From: Massilia norwichensis
GTDB taxonomy: Bacteria; Pseudomonadota; Gammaproteobacteria; Burkholderiales; Burkholderiaceae_D
NCBI RefSeq assembly: GCF_024753245.1
Contig: NZ_JANUGX010000001.1
Coordinates: 336,841 to 400,840 of the forward strand
Direction: 5' to 3'
Length of the DNA: 64,000 nt
The translations under genes and the position numbers were made by a program. This document shows, in pieces, positions 35,555 through 43,407 of this stretch (the first letter of the stretch is position 1; each line of letters starts with the position of its first letter). Below the pieces are notes generated by a model. The model worked only from the letters and a program-made list of their open reading frames with translations. It ran no database searches and had not been told where the DNA came from.

Positions 35555-36679
35555 CTACAGCGAGCGGGCGATGATCTCTTTCATGATCTCCGATGTGCCG
35601 CCGTAGATCCGGGCGACGCGGGCGTCGACCCAGGCGCGGCTGATCTTGTACTCGCTCATGAAGCCATAGCCGCCGTGCAGCTGCAGCAGCTCGTCGAGCA
35701 CCCTGCCCTGCATTTCCGATCCCAGCAGCTTGCACATCGCGCCCACCTCGGCCGACAGCTCGCCGCGCATGGCCTTGGCCAGGCAGTCGTCGACGAACAC
35801 GCGCAGCATCGTGGCCTGGGCCTTGCATTCGGCCAGCTTGAACCTGGTGTTCTGGAAGTCGAACACCGGCTTGCCGAACACCTTGCGTTCGCGGACGTAT
35901 TCCAGCGTGTCGTCGAGCAGGGCTTCGATGCTGGCGGCGGCGCGCAGGCCGATGATGGTGCGCTCCCACGCCAGCTGGTGGGTCAGGTAGGAAAAGCCCT
36001 TGTTTTCCTCGCCCAGGCGGTTCGCCACCGGCACCCGTACTTCGTCGAAGAACAGCTCCGAGGTGTCCTGGCCCTTCAGGCCGATCTTTTCCAGCAGCTT
36101 GCCCTTCGAGAAGCCCGGGCGATCGGCCTCGACGCAGATCAGGGTCAGCTCCTTCGCGTTCGGGTCCAGCTTGGTGGCGGTGACCATCAGGTCGGCGTTG
36201 CCGCCGTTGGTGATGAAGGTCTTCTGGCCGTTCACCACGTAATCGTCGCCGTCCCGCCGCGCGCTGGTGCGCATCGAGCGCAGGTCCGAGCCGATCCCCG
36301 GTTCGCTCATGGCGATCACCCCGATCGTCTCGCCGCTGACCATTTTCGGCAGCCAGCGCTGCTTCTGTTCCTCGCTGCCATACGCCACGATATACGGGGC
36401 CACGATCTCGGAATGGGTGGTGAAGCCGATCGCGGTGGCGTTCACGCGCGCCAGTTCCTCGATCATCACGGCCGAGTGGCCGAAGTCGCCGCCGGCGCCG
36501 CCATATTCTTCGGGCACGGTCGAACACAGCAGCCCCACCTCGCCGGCCTTGCGCCATACGGACTTCGGCACGATGCCGGCGTGCTCCCACTCTGCCAGGT
36601 GGGGCACGATCTCGTTCTCGATGAACCGCCGGGCCATCTCGCGGAACATATGGTGGTCTTCACGGAACACACTGCGCAT
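35555..36679 (-). CDS. Acyl-CoA dehydrogenase, long-chain (LCAD)-like
   Basis: 374 residues. Full acyl-CoA dehydrogenase layout: MSEPGIGSDLRSMRT in the FAD/substrate region, WERTIIGLRAAASIEA at the start of the C-terminal helices, and a C-terminal RIYGGTSEIMKEIIARSL. The last motif is the LCAD type, where Gly replaces the catalytic Glu of medium-chain enzymes and the base lies in an earlier helix. It introduces a 2,3 double bond into an acyl-CoA and reduces ETF. The ATG at 36679 has AGGAGAGG upstream. Last gene of the operon headed by the acyl-CoA dehydrogenase pair. Confidence 0.92.
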   Translation of the reverse strand: MRSVFREDHHMFREMARRFIENEIVPHLAEWEHAGIVPKSVWRKAGEVGLLCSTVPEEYGGAGGDFGHSAVMIEELARVNATAIGFTTHSEIVAPYIVAYGSEEQKQRWLPKMVSGETIGVIAMSEPGIGSDLRSMRTSARRDGDDYVVNGQKTFITNGGNADLMVTATKLDPNAKELTLICVEADRPGFSKGKLLEKIGLKGQDTSELFFDEVRVPVANRLGEENKGFSYLTHQLAWERTIIGLRAAASIEALLDDTLEYVRERKVFGKPVFDFQNTRFKLAECKAQATMLRVFVDDCLAKAMRGELSAEVGAMCKLLGSEMQGRVLDELLQLHGGYGFMSEYKISRAWVDARVARIYGGTSEIMKEIIARSL

Positions 36680-36705
36680 GCTGCCTCTCCTGATGTAGAT
36701 CGGGC

Positions 36706-37506
36706 CTAGCGGCCCTTGTATTGCGGTTCGCGCTTGCCCAGGAAGGCCGATACCGCTTCCGCGTGGTCCTCGGTGTGATGGGCCAGCGCCTGGTAGGCGG
36801 CCGACATCTCGAGCAGCGAATCGAGCCGCATGTGCTGGCCCTCGCGCAGCAGGCGCTTGGTCAGGCGCAGGCCGTGTGACGGATTGGCGGCCATGCGCCG
36901 CGCAATCGCCAGCGCGGCCTCCTGCAGCTGCGCCGCCGGCACCACCTCGGTCACCAGGCCCCAGGCCAGGGCGGTGGCGGCGTCGATGGTGTCGCCGGTC
37001 AGCGCCATCAGGCTGGCCTTGGGCATGCCGACGATGCGCGGCAGCAGCCAGGCGCCGCCGTCTCCCGGAACGATGCCCAGCTTGACGAAACTCTCGGCGA
37101 ACTTGGCGCTGTCGGCCGCGATCCGCACGTCGCACATGCAGGCGAGGTCGAGGCCGGCGCCGATCGCCGGGCCGTTCAAGGCCGCGATCACCGGCACCTC
37201 CAGGCTGTACAGGCACAGCGGGATGCGCTGGATGCCGTTGCGGTAGCTTTCGCTGACTTCGTAGGGCGAGCCGGCGAAGATGCCGCCGCGCTCGGCCATG
37301 TCCTTGACGTTGCCCCCCGCGCAAAAGGCCGGGCCGTTCCCGGTCAGGATCACCACCTTGACGCTGCGATCCAGACGCACCGCCGCGCACAGGTCGACGA
37401 ATTCCTGCATCTGCGATGGACTGGTCAGGGCGTTGCGGGTCTCCGGACTGTCCATGCGCACGGTCAGGATCGCGCCCTCGCGCTCGATGTTCAGGAATGG
37501 GCTCAT
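36706..37506 (-). CDS. Crotonase-family protein (hydratase/isomerase)
   Basis: 266 residues. Crotonase fold with the oxyanion loop AFCAGGNVKDM and helix GAGLDLACMCD. At the first catalytic Glu position stands D120, and the second region reads FAESFVKLGIVPGDGGAW, where the usual Glu is Phe139. D149 in PGDGG may act as the base, as in some isomerases. So it is less certainly a hydratase than the gene at 4165-4971; an enoyl-CoA isomerase or ring-opening role is possible. The ATG at 37506 overlaps by four bases the stop of the preceding acyl-CoA dehydrogenase gene. Confidence 0.85.
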   Translation of the reverse strand: MSPFLNIEREGAILTVRMDSPETRNALTSPSQMQEFVDLCAAVRLDRSVKVVILTGNGPAFCAGGNVKDMAERGGIFAGSPYEVSESYRNGIQRIPLCLYSLEVPVIAALNGPAIGAGLDLACMCDVRIAADSAKFAESFVKLGIVPGDGGAWLLPRIVGMPKASLMALTGDTIDAATALAWGLVTEVVPAAQLQEAALAIARRMAANPSHGLRLTKRLLREGQHMRLDSLLEMSAAYQALAHHTEDHAEAVSAFLGKREPQYKGR

Positions 37507-38558
37507 GCGCTCTGCTCCTGCAGGGTAGCGACATGGCCGGCGGTGACGCCGGGCCAGAAGCTTTCCGCGCCGGCGGCGCAGACTGCCCTGCCCAGCCGCT
37601 GCGACCAGGCGCTGGCCGACCCGAACTCGCTGCGCCAGGACCATAGCCGGCGCGTGCTCAGGTGCAGCGTATGTTCGTGCGTGAAGCCGATCGCGCCGTG
37701 CACGGCATGGGCCACGCCGGCGCCGATGCCGGCCGCCTCGGAAGCGCAGATCTTGGCCGCGATCGCCTGCAGCCGGACGATGCGCGTTTCCGCCGCTGCG
37801 AACGCCGCTTCCGACGCCATGACCGCCGAGGCCGTGTGCTCTGCCAGCACTGCGAGCTGGTGCTGGATCGCCTGGAAGCTGCCGATCGGCTTGCCGAACT
37901 GGACGCGCTCGCCGGCATACGTGCTTGCCAGCGCCAGCACGCCTTCCAGCGCACCGGCGATCTGGGCGGCGCGCACCATGGCGCCGCCCAGCAGCAGCAC
38001 ATCGGCCGGCCAGCCCTGCGGCAGGCTGGCCTGCGCCACCGGCGCCACATCCTGGAACAACAGCGTCGCGCGCGGCTCGGCGGCGGTGTTGGCGCCATCG
38101 CGCCGGCTGGCCGCTTCGGTCGGCAAGAGCACCACGGCCGGCTCCGGGCCGCCGGTCACGGCCACCACCAGCGGTACGGTGTCGCCCCAGGGCACCTCGA
38201 GCGCTTCGCCGCTCACCGCACCGTTCTGCAGCCGCAGCGAGCCGGCGCCGACGACGCTGACCGCGCCGGCGGCGGGCGCCAGCCCGGTCGCGCCCAGCAG
38301 CCAGTTGGCGAGCATCGCTTCCGGCAGCGGCAGCGGCAGGTTGTAGCGACCGGCCAGGCGGATCACGCCGCACACGTCCGCCCAGCTGGCGCCGGCCCCG
38401 CCCAGTGCCTCGGGCGCCAGCGCCAGCGGAAAGCCGGACTCCTCGACAGCCGCCCACATCGCTTGCGGCCAGGCGCCGTCCTCGCAGGCCAGCACCGCCG
38501 AGGGGCTGGCCAGGTCGGCGAACAGGCGCTCGACCGTGGAATCGAACATTTGTCTCAT
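37503..38558 (-). CDS. Acyl-CoA dehydrogenase-like subunit (divergent member of heterodimer)
   Basis: 351 residues, shorter and much more diverged than typical. It retains the C-terminal helical part (AGALEGVLALASTYAGERVQFGKPI and HGAIGFTHEHTLH), but the FAD/substrate loops are poor and the terminal G-G-T-x-E signature is replaced by STRRLWSWRSEFG. Paired acyl-CoA dehydrogenase subunits of this kind form alpha2beta2 enzymes in steroid side-chain degradation. The gene lies two bases after the partner at 38561-39706 and overlaps the next gene, so a heteromer is likely. Start at 38558; ATG 38549 is an alternative. Confidence 0.85.
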   Translation of the reverse strand: MRQMFDSTVERLFADLASPSAVLACEDGAWPQAMWAAVEESGFPLALAPEALGGAGASWADVCGVIRLAGRYNLPLPLPEAMLANWLLGATGLAPAAGAVSVVGAGSLRLQNGAVSGEALEVPWGDTVPLVVAVTGGPEPAVVLLPTEAASRRDGANTAAEPRATLLFQDVAPVAQASLPQGWPADVLLLGGAMVRAAQIAGALEGVLALASTYAGERVQFGKPIGSFQAIQHQLAVLAEHTASAVMASEAAFAAAETRIVRLQAIAAKICASEAAGIGAGVAHAVHGAIGFTHEHTLHLSTRRLWSWRSEFGSASAWSQRLGRAVCAAGAESFWPGVTAGHVATLQEQSA

Positions 38559-38560
38559 GA

Positions 38561-39706
38561 TTAACGCATTCCCAGTCCGCGCGCGATGATCCCGCGGAGA
38601 ATTTCGCGCGTACCGCCGCGCAGTGAAAATGAAGGAGCCTCCTGCATCAGGTAGGCCAGTATCCGCGCATGCTCGCTGCCGCCGCGCGTGGCGGGCACGA
38701 CCTCCAGCAGCGCCTGGGCCAGCTCCGGGATCTCCTGCTCGAAGCTGGTGCCCAGGTCCTTGACCACCGAAGCTTCCCAGGCCGGATTGCGGCCGGCCGC
38801 CAGGTGGGCGGTGACCGCGAGCGACATCTGGCGCAGGTTGATGAGCCGCGCCGTCAGGCGGCCGATCTCCCTTGCCTGCAAGGCGTCGGGGTCGGCGCCC
38901 ACCGCCTCGACCAGCGACTGCAGCAGCGCGATCGAACTCAGAAAGCGTTCCGGCCCGCTGCGCTCGAAGGCCAGTTCAGCCGTGACCTGGGCCCAGCCCT
39001 GGCCCTCGGCGCCGATCAGGGCGCCGGCGTCGAGTTCCACGTCGTCGAAGAAGACTTCGTTAAAGTGGCTGGCGCCGGTCAGGTCCTTGATCGGACGGAT
39101 CGTAATGCCGGGCAGCGACAGGTCGACGATGAATTGCGACAGCCCCTCGTTGCGCCGGCTCTCGGGATCGGTGCGCAGCAAGGCGATCATGTAGTGCGAG
39201 CGCTGGGCATTCGTGGTCCACACCTTCTGGCCGTTGACGATCCATTTGTCGCCGGCGCGCCGCGCGCTGCTCTTGATCGAAGCCAGGTCGGAGCCGGAGT
39301 TCGGCTCGCTCATGCCGATGCAGAAGAACTGCTCGCCGCGGCAGATGGCCGGCAGGTGGAAATCCTTCTGGGCCGCGCTGCCGTAATGCAGGATCTGGGG
39401 ACCGCTCTGGCGGTCGGCAAACCAGTGCGCGGACACCGGCGCGCCGGCCGCCAGCAGTTCCTCGATCACCACATAGCGCGCGAAGGGGCTGGCCTCGGCG
39501 CCGCCATAGCGTTTCGGCAGGGCCATGCCGATCCAGCCGCGCTCGCCCAGGCGGCGGCTGAAGCCGGCATCGAAGCCCATCCAGGATTCGGCGCGCCGGC
39601 TCGGCGGGACCGCGGCCAGCGCGTCGGCGAGGAAGCCCCGCACCTGCGCGCGGATCGCCTCCGCCTCGGGCGGAATGGGACTGTAGGTGAACTGGTCAAT
39701 GGACAT
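38561..39706 (-). CDS. Acyl-CoA dehydrogenase (main member of heterodimer)
   Basis: 381 residues with the canonical segments FFCIGMSEPNSGSDLASIKS, VNGQKVWTTNAQRSHY and a C-terminal FSLRGGTREILRGIIARGLG. The last motif is the RGGT form common in FadE28-type proteins that work with a second subunit. It desaturates a branched or cyclic acyl-CoA. First gene of a four-gene set (this, divergent subunit, crotonase, LCAD-like), 89 bases after the amidohydrolase stop with a strong hairpin between, so it may have its own promoter or be read through. Confidence 0.9.
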   Translation of the reverse strand: MSIDQFTYSPIPPEAEAIRAQVRGFLADALAAVPPSRRAESWMGFDAGFSRRLGERGWIGMALPKRYGGAEASPFARYVVIEELLAAGAPVSAHWFADRQSGPQILHYGSAAQKDFHLPAICRGEQFFCIGMSEPNSGSDLASIKSSARRAGDKWIVNGQKVWTTNAQRSHYMIALLRTDPESRRNEGLSQFIVDLSLPGITIRPIKDLTGASHFNEVFFDDVELDAGALIGAEGQGWAQVTAELAFERSGPERFLSSIALLQSLVEAVGADPDALQAREIGRLTARLINLRQMSLAVTAHLAAGRNPAWEASVVKDLGTSFEQEIPELAQALLEVVPATRGGSEHARILAYLMQEAPSFSLRGGTREILRGIIARGLGMR

Positions 39707-39747
39707 GGTCGCTCATGGTTCGAATGGGCGTGGATCGACCGCTGCGC

Positions 39748-39785
39748 GCGCAGGCCGGCGCGCAGCGACGAATGCCGGCCTGCGC
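39748..39785. terminator. Hairpin between amidohydrolase and acyl-CoA dehydrogenase genes
   Basis: A 12-base perfect stem (GCGCAGGCCGGC and its complement) around a 14-base loop in the 89-base gap. No T-run. It could act as a partial terminator that lowers expression of the dehydrogenase set relative to the amidohydrolase. Confidence 0.4.
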
Positions 39786-39795
39786 CGGCGTGCGC

Positions 39796-41103
39796 TCAGA
39801 GCGCGGTCTGGGCGTCGGCGGCGGCGAACATCTTGTTGATGTCGCCGGACGTCACCGGACGGCTCGGATCGCGTTCCGGCGCCGCGCCGCCCAGGCCGAG
39901 AGCCGGCTCGATGCTGACGTGGGTGGCCTGCGCCTTGAGCGCGCCGACGGTGCAGTTTTCGCGGCCTAGAATGGCAAAGGGGTCGTAGGAGAACTCGCGC
40001 ATCGCGTTCAAGTGGGTGATCTTGTTGATCACCTCGTCCGACAGGTGCTGCGCCTGCTTCCAGAACACGTCGGCCGAATACGGCCAGGTGCAGTCGGAGT
40101 GCGGGTAGTCGCACTCCCAGGTCACCTTGTCGACGTTGATCGAATCCAGGTTCTTCAGGCCGAACGCATCTTCGATGAAGCAGGTGATGATGTGTTCATT
40201 GAAGATCTCGCTGGGCTTCTTGCCGCCGAAGTTGGAGTTGGTCCATTCGTGGTGGTGGCTGTGGGTGAAGTCCGCGCGCTCGAGCAGGTAGGGAATCCAG
40301 CCGATGCCGCCTTCCGACAGGGCCATGCGCAGCTTCGGATACTTCTTCCACATCGGCGCCCAGATCCAGTCCGCCGCCGAGTTCGAGATCGAGATCGGCA
40401 TCGACGTGATCCAGGCGTCGATCGGCGATTCGTCCGATGCGTGGGCCGCCTTGACCCCGGTGCCGATGTGGCAGCAGATGACGACGTCGTTGTCGGCGCA
40501 GGCCTTCCACAGCGGGTCCCAGTGGTCGTTGTGGATCGACGGGTAGCCGTGCACGGTCGGGTTGTCGGACAGGGTCAGCGCGTGCACGCCCTGGGCCGCC
40601 AGGCGCTTGACCTCGGCGGCCGCGGCCTGCATGTCCCACCAGGGCACCATCATGAGGGGGATGAAGCGGCCGGGCGCGGCATTGCACCAGTCGTGCAGGT
40701 GCCAGTCGTTGTAGGCCTGGATCGCCGCCAGGCTGACTTCCTTGTCGTTCATCATCTGGAAGCGCTGGCCGGCGAAGCCCGGGAAAGTCGGGAAGCACAG
40801 CGAGCCGAGCACGCCGTTGGCGTTCATGTCGTCCACGCGCGCCTTGATGTCCCAGGTGCCGCGGCGCATCTGCTCGTAGGAGAGCGGCTCCATGCCGTAC
40901 TCGTCCTTGGGGCGCCCCACCACCGAGTTCAGGCCCATGTAGCCCGTCGCACGGTCTTCGAAGACCCAGACGTCGCGGCCCTTGATGTTGTCCACCCGCG
41001 GCTGGCGGCCCTTGAATTTGGCCGGCATGTGGCGGTCGAAAGCGCCGCGCGGTTCGATCGCATGGTCGTCCACGCTGACGAGGATCAGGTCTTCAAATTT
41101 CAT
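39796..41103 (-). CDS. Amidohydrolase_2 family protein (SVDDH-x2-EP subgroup)
   Basis: 435 residues. The opening SVDDHAIEPRGAF replaces the usual H-x-H with D-x... before the single His, a form typical of one amidohydrolase_2 subgroup. Later come CCHIGTG, ALSEGGIGWIPYLLERAD and VTWECDYPHSDCTWP, the last holding the family Asp. Members hydrolyse or decarboxylate; several in actinobacteria and sphingomonads lie in steroid- or terpenoid-type islands. The substrate is unknown. ATG 41103 with TTGGAGACA upstream; the open frame beyond it is not translated. Palindrome C and a large inverted repeat lie in its promoter region. Confidence 0.85.
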   Translation of the reverse strand: MKFEDLILVSVDDHAIEPRGAFDRHMPAKFKGRQPRVDNIKGRDVWVFEDRATGYMGLNSVVGRPKDEYGMEPLSYEQMRRGTWDIKARVDDMNANGVLGSLCFPTFPGFAGQRFQMMNDKEVSLAAIQAYNDWHLHDWCNAAPGRFIPLMMVPWWDMQAAAAEVKRLAAQGVHALTLSDNPTVHGYPSIHNDHWDPLWKACADNDVVICCHIGTGVKAAHASDESPIDAWITSMPISISNSAADWIWAPMWKKYPKLRMALSEGGIGWIPYLLERADFTHSHHHEWTNSNFGGKKPSEIFNEHIITCFIEDAFGLKNLDSINVDKVTWECDYPHSDCTWPYSADVFWKQAQHLSDEVINKITHLNAMREFSYDPFAILGRENCTVGALKAQATHVSIEPALGLGGAAPERDPSRPVTSGDINKMFAAADAQTAL

Positions 41104-41167
41104 GTTTGTCTCCAAGGAAATGGAATTCGCCCCAACAGCGAACGGTTTTCTTCTGCTGTCAATTTTA

Positions 41168-41210
41168 GAACAGAAAACGAAAACATTAAACACATTTTCG
41201 CTTTCTGTTC
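41168..41210. repeat. AT-rich 16-base inverted repeat around palindrome C
   Basis: The arms GAACAGAAAACGAAAA (41168-41183) and TTTTCGCTTTCTGTTC (41195-41210) are complementary except at one position, around an 11-base centre. It overlaps palindrome site C (41187-41211). It sits 17 bases below the P450 stop and 65 bases above the amidohydrolase start. AT-rich arms and no T-run argue against a terminator; a double operator is more likely. Confidence 0.7.
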
Positions 41211-41211
41211 A
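41187..41211. promoter_or_regulatory. Island palindrome site C (TAAACA-N13-TGTTCA)
   Basis: 11 of 12 arm positions match. It lies 84 bases before the amidohydrolase start. The flank CCAAAAAT (minus strand) is the same as at site A, which also precedes an amidohydrolase gene. Confidence 0.7.
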
Positions 41212-41226
41212 TTTTTGGCGGATCGA

Positions 41227-42501
41227 TCAATCCCAGATCACATGGACGTGCTTCGGCCCGCGCAGTTGCGCGCCGGTAATGCGCGGCGGCGCCTGCCCGG
41301 GGTCGAGGCGCAGGTTCGGCATCAGATCGAGCACGGCGTTGACCGCAACCTGCAGCTCGGTCTTGGCGATGAACTGGCCGATGCACATGTGCGGCCCGAA
41401 ACCGAAACCGAACGAGGGCTTAAGCTTGCGGTCGATGTCGAATTCCTCGCTGCGCTCGAAGGCCTCCTCGTCGCGGTTGGCGGACGAGACGATGCATTGC
41501 ACCATCGCGCCTTTCGGGATCGCCATGCCGGCCAGTTCCAGGTCCTGCGCCGCCTGGCGCACCTTGAAGGTGGCCACCGGCTCGAAGCGGATCGCTTCGT
41601 CGATGGCTTTCGGCACCAGGCTGCGGTCGGCGCGCACGCGCGCCAGCAGGTCCGGCCGTTCCAGCAGCAGGGTCATCAAGGTGCCGAAGGTGCGCGTGGT
41701 GGTTTCGGCGGCGGCCGGCAGCAGCGAGCGCACGAAGGTCGTGACCTCGTGGTCGTCGAAGCGGCGGCCATCGCTTTCGGCGCGGATCAGGCGACTGATC
41801 AGGTCATCGCCCTCGGCGCCCTTGGCCCGCACCTCGACCACGGCTTCACGGGTGGCGTCGTACAGCGCCTTGGCCGCCTCCATGGCCGCCTTGCGCGCCT
41901 GCGCGGCCTTTTCGGCGTCGACCTGGGGCCCGGCCAGGATCGCCAGCGCCCACGCCGCGTACTGCTTGATCTTCTCGGGGTCGTTGCCGGGGAAGCCGAT
42001 CAGCGCGTAGATCAGGCGGATCGGGAACAGCAGCCCGAAGTCCATCAGGTCGGCCTTCTTGTTGGCGACCAGCGGCAGCAGGAATTCCTCGCGCACGATC
42101 GGATCCATCTTGGTGTCGCGCCAGCTGTTCACGACCTCGGGCATGAAGATCGGCTGCAGCAGCGCGCGCGCCTTCTTGTGCGCCTCGCCGTCCATGCCGG
42201 TCAGGATCAGGCCGTCGAAGAAGGCGCCCAGCCCTTCGGCGATGAAGCCGCTGGTGTAGTTGGCGGCGTCGCGCAGCACCGCCATCGTTTCTTTGTACTT
42301 GAACACCGTAAAGGTCGGGCGGTTCGGATCCAGCCCGGCGATGTTCGGCACGCCCAGCTTGCCCATGAAGTTCTCGGCGATGATCGGCGAGTTCCGGCGC
42401 ATGTCGCGGTAGATCGCATGCAGGTCCACGTCCTCGCCGCGGTAGTTGTCCGCCACGCCCGAGTAGGCGCTCTCCAGGCTCACGTTCTTGGTACTGCTCA
42501 T
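41227..42501 (-). CDS. Cytochrome P450 (first of two paralogues)
   Basis: 424 residues, soluble bacterial class I P450. Heme ligand C373 in FGFGPHMCIGQ, E-x2-R in DEAIRFEP, and I-helix AAAETTT, where the usual Gly is Ala. It needs a ferredoxin (27249) and reductase (20286). It hydroxylates an unactivated C-H or similar. It is clearly paralogous to the P450 at 52092-53366, with the same length and long shared stretches such as DDHEVTTFVRSLLPAA. ATG 42501 is chosen over 42507 because the GAGG ribosome site abuts the latter. Palindrome H lies 21 bases upstream. Confidence 0.93.
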   Translation of the reverse strand: MSSTKNVSLESAYSGVADNYRGEDVDLHAIYRDMRRNSPIIAENFMGKLGVPNIAGLDPNRPTFTVFKYKETMAVLRDAANYTSGFIAEGLGAFFDGLILTGMDGEAHKKARALLQPIFMPEVVNSWRDTKMDPIVREEFLLPLVANKKADLMDFGLLFPIRLIYALIGFPGNDPEKIKQYAAWALAILAGPQVDAEKAAQARKAAMEAAKALYDATREAVVEVRAKGAEGDDLISRLIRAESDGRRFDDHEVTTFVRSLLPAAAETTTRTFGTLMTLLLERPDLLARVRADRSLVPKAIDEAIRFEPVATFKVRQAAQDLELAGMAIPKGAMVQCIVSSANRDEEAFERSEEFDIDRKLKPSFGFGFGPHMCIGQFIAKTELQVAVNAVLDLMPNLRLDPGQAPPRITGAQLRGPKHVHVIWD

Positions 42502-42521
42502 TGTCATCCTCCATCGTTATT

Positions 42522-42546
42522 TGAACACTTTTCAAGATAGTGCTCT
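42522..42546. promoter_or_regulatory. Island palindrome site H (TGAACA-N13-TGCTCT)
   Basis: 10 of 12 arm positions match. It stands just upstream of the P450 ribosome site, 21 bases from the start codon, in the 91-base gap after the SDR stop. Confidence 0.62.
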
Positions 42547-42592
42547 ATTTACGCAGAAATGCCAAGCAATACGCACGCCCCTGGCGCCGCCC

Positions 42593-43363
42593 TCAGGGGA
42601 TCATCAGCCCGCCATCGACCGCCAGCGTCTGGCCGGTGATGAAGCGGGCGCCCTCGCCCATCATGAACACGACGAAGGGCGTCATGTCGCGATCCGGATC
42701 CCCCAGCCTGCCGCCGAGCGGGATCAGGCCGGCCATCATGCGGTCGTGCGCGGCCAGCGCTTCCGCATCCATGCGCGCGCGGTGCGCTTCGTACATCGGC
42801 GTCCACATGCCGGGGGCGGCGGCGTTGACGCTGATGCCATGCCGTCCCCATTCCTTGGCCACGGTGCGGGTCCAGCCCAGCACCGCCGCCTTCGCCGCCG
42901 AGTAATGGGCACAGCCGGGCAGGCCCATGACCCCGGCCGCCGAGCCGAAGTTCAGGATGCGCCCGCCGCGCTCGCGCAGGTGCGCGAAGGCGGCCTGGTT
43001 GGTGTTGAGGGTGCCGCGCGCATTGACGTCGAACATCAGGTCCCAGTCGGCGTCGCCGATCGCCTCGGCGGGCGCGGCGCGCTCGATGCCGGCGATATTG
43101 ACCAGCCCGTCGAGACCGCCCAGCCACGCAACGGCCGCGCCGAACGCGCTTTCCACCTCGGACCGGGAACGGACATCGCAGTGGAAATAGCTGACGGCCC
43201 CGGGCCCGGCCGCATCGGCGCGCGCGGCCTGTTCGCGGCCCGCGGCGTCGCTCACATCCATCGCGACCACCCGCGCTCCGGCCGCGACCAGGCCGCGCAG
43301 CACACTGGCGCCGATGCCGCCGGCGGCGCCGGTGACGATCAGGCGCTTGTCCTTGAGTTCCAT
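42593..43363 (-). CDS. Short-chain dehydrogenase/reductase
   Basis: 256 residues. TGAAGGIGAS cofactor loop, AMDVSD after strand 2 (NAD-type), NIAG, catalytic Ser in NFGSAAG and YSAAK; all catalytic residues present. The tail ends DGGLMIP. ATG 43363 is chosen because the longer reading has no ribosome site. Last gene of the long operon from 50496, 44 bases after the MFS gene. A dehydrogenation of a hydroxyl made by the P450 located next to it is plausible. Confidence 0.87.
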   Translation of the reverse strand: MELKDKRLIVTGAAGGIGASVLRGLVAAGARVVAMDVSDAAGREQAARADAAGPGAVSYFHCDVRSRSEVESAFGAAVAWLGGLDGLVNIAGIERAAPAEAIGDADWDLMFDVNARGTLNTNQAAFAHLRERGGRILNFGSAAGVMGLPGCAHYSAAKAAVLGWTRTVAKEWGRHGISVNAAAPGMWTPMYEAHRARMDAEALAAHDRMMAGLIPLGGRLGDPDRDMTPFVVFMMGEGARFITGQTLAVDGGLMIP

Positions 43364-43407
43364 ATGTTCTCCTCGTGAATGCTTCGTGCCGTCGTTTCGC
43401 AGCATGT

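Noticed and set aside
37655..38100. Rich coding-looking frames overlapping the acyl-CoA dehydrogenase pair on both strands
   Set aside because: The minus-strand genes have matching family signatures and start-stop overlaps; the others are shadow frames.
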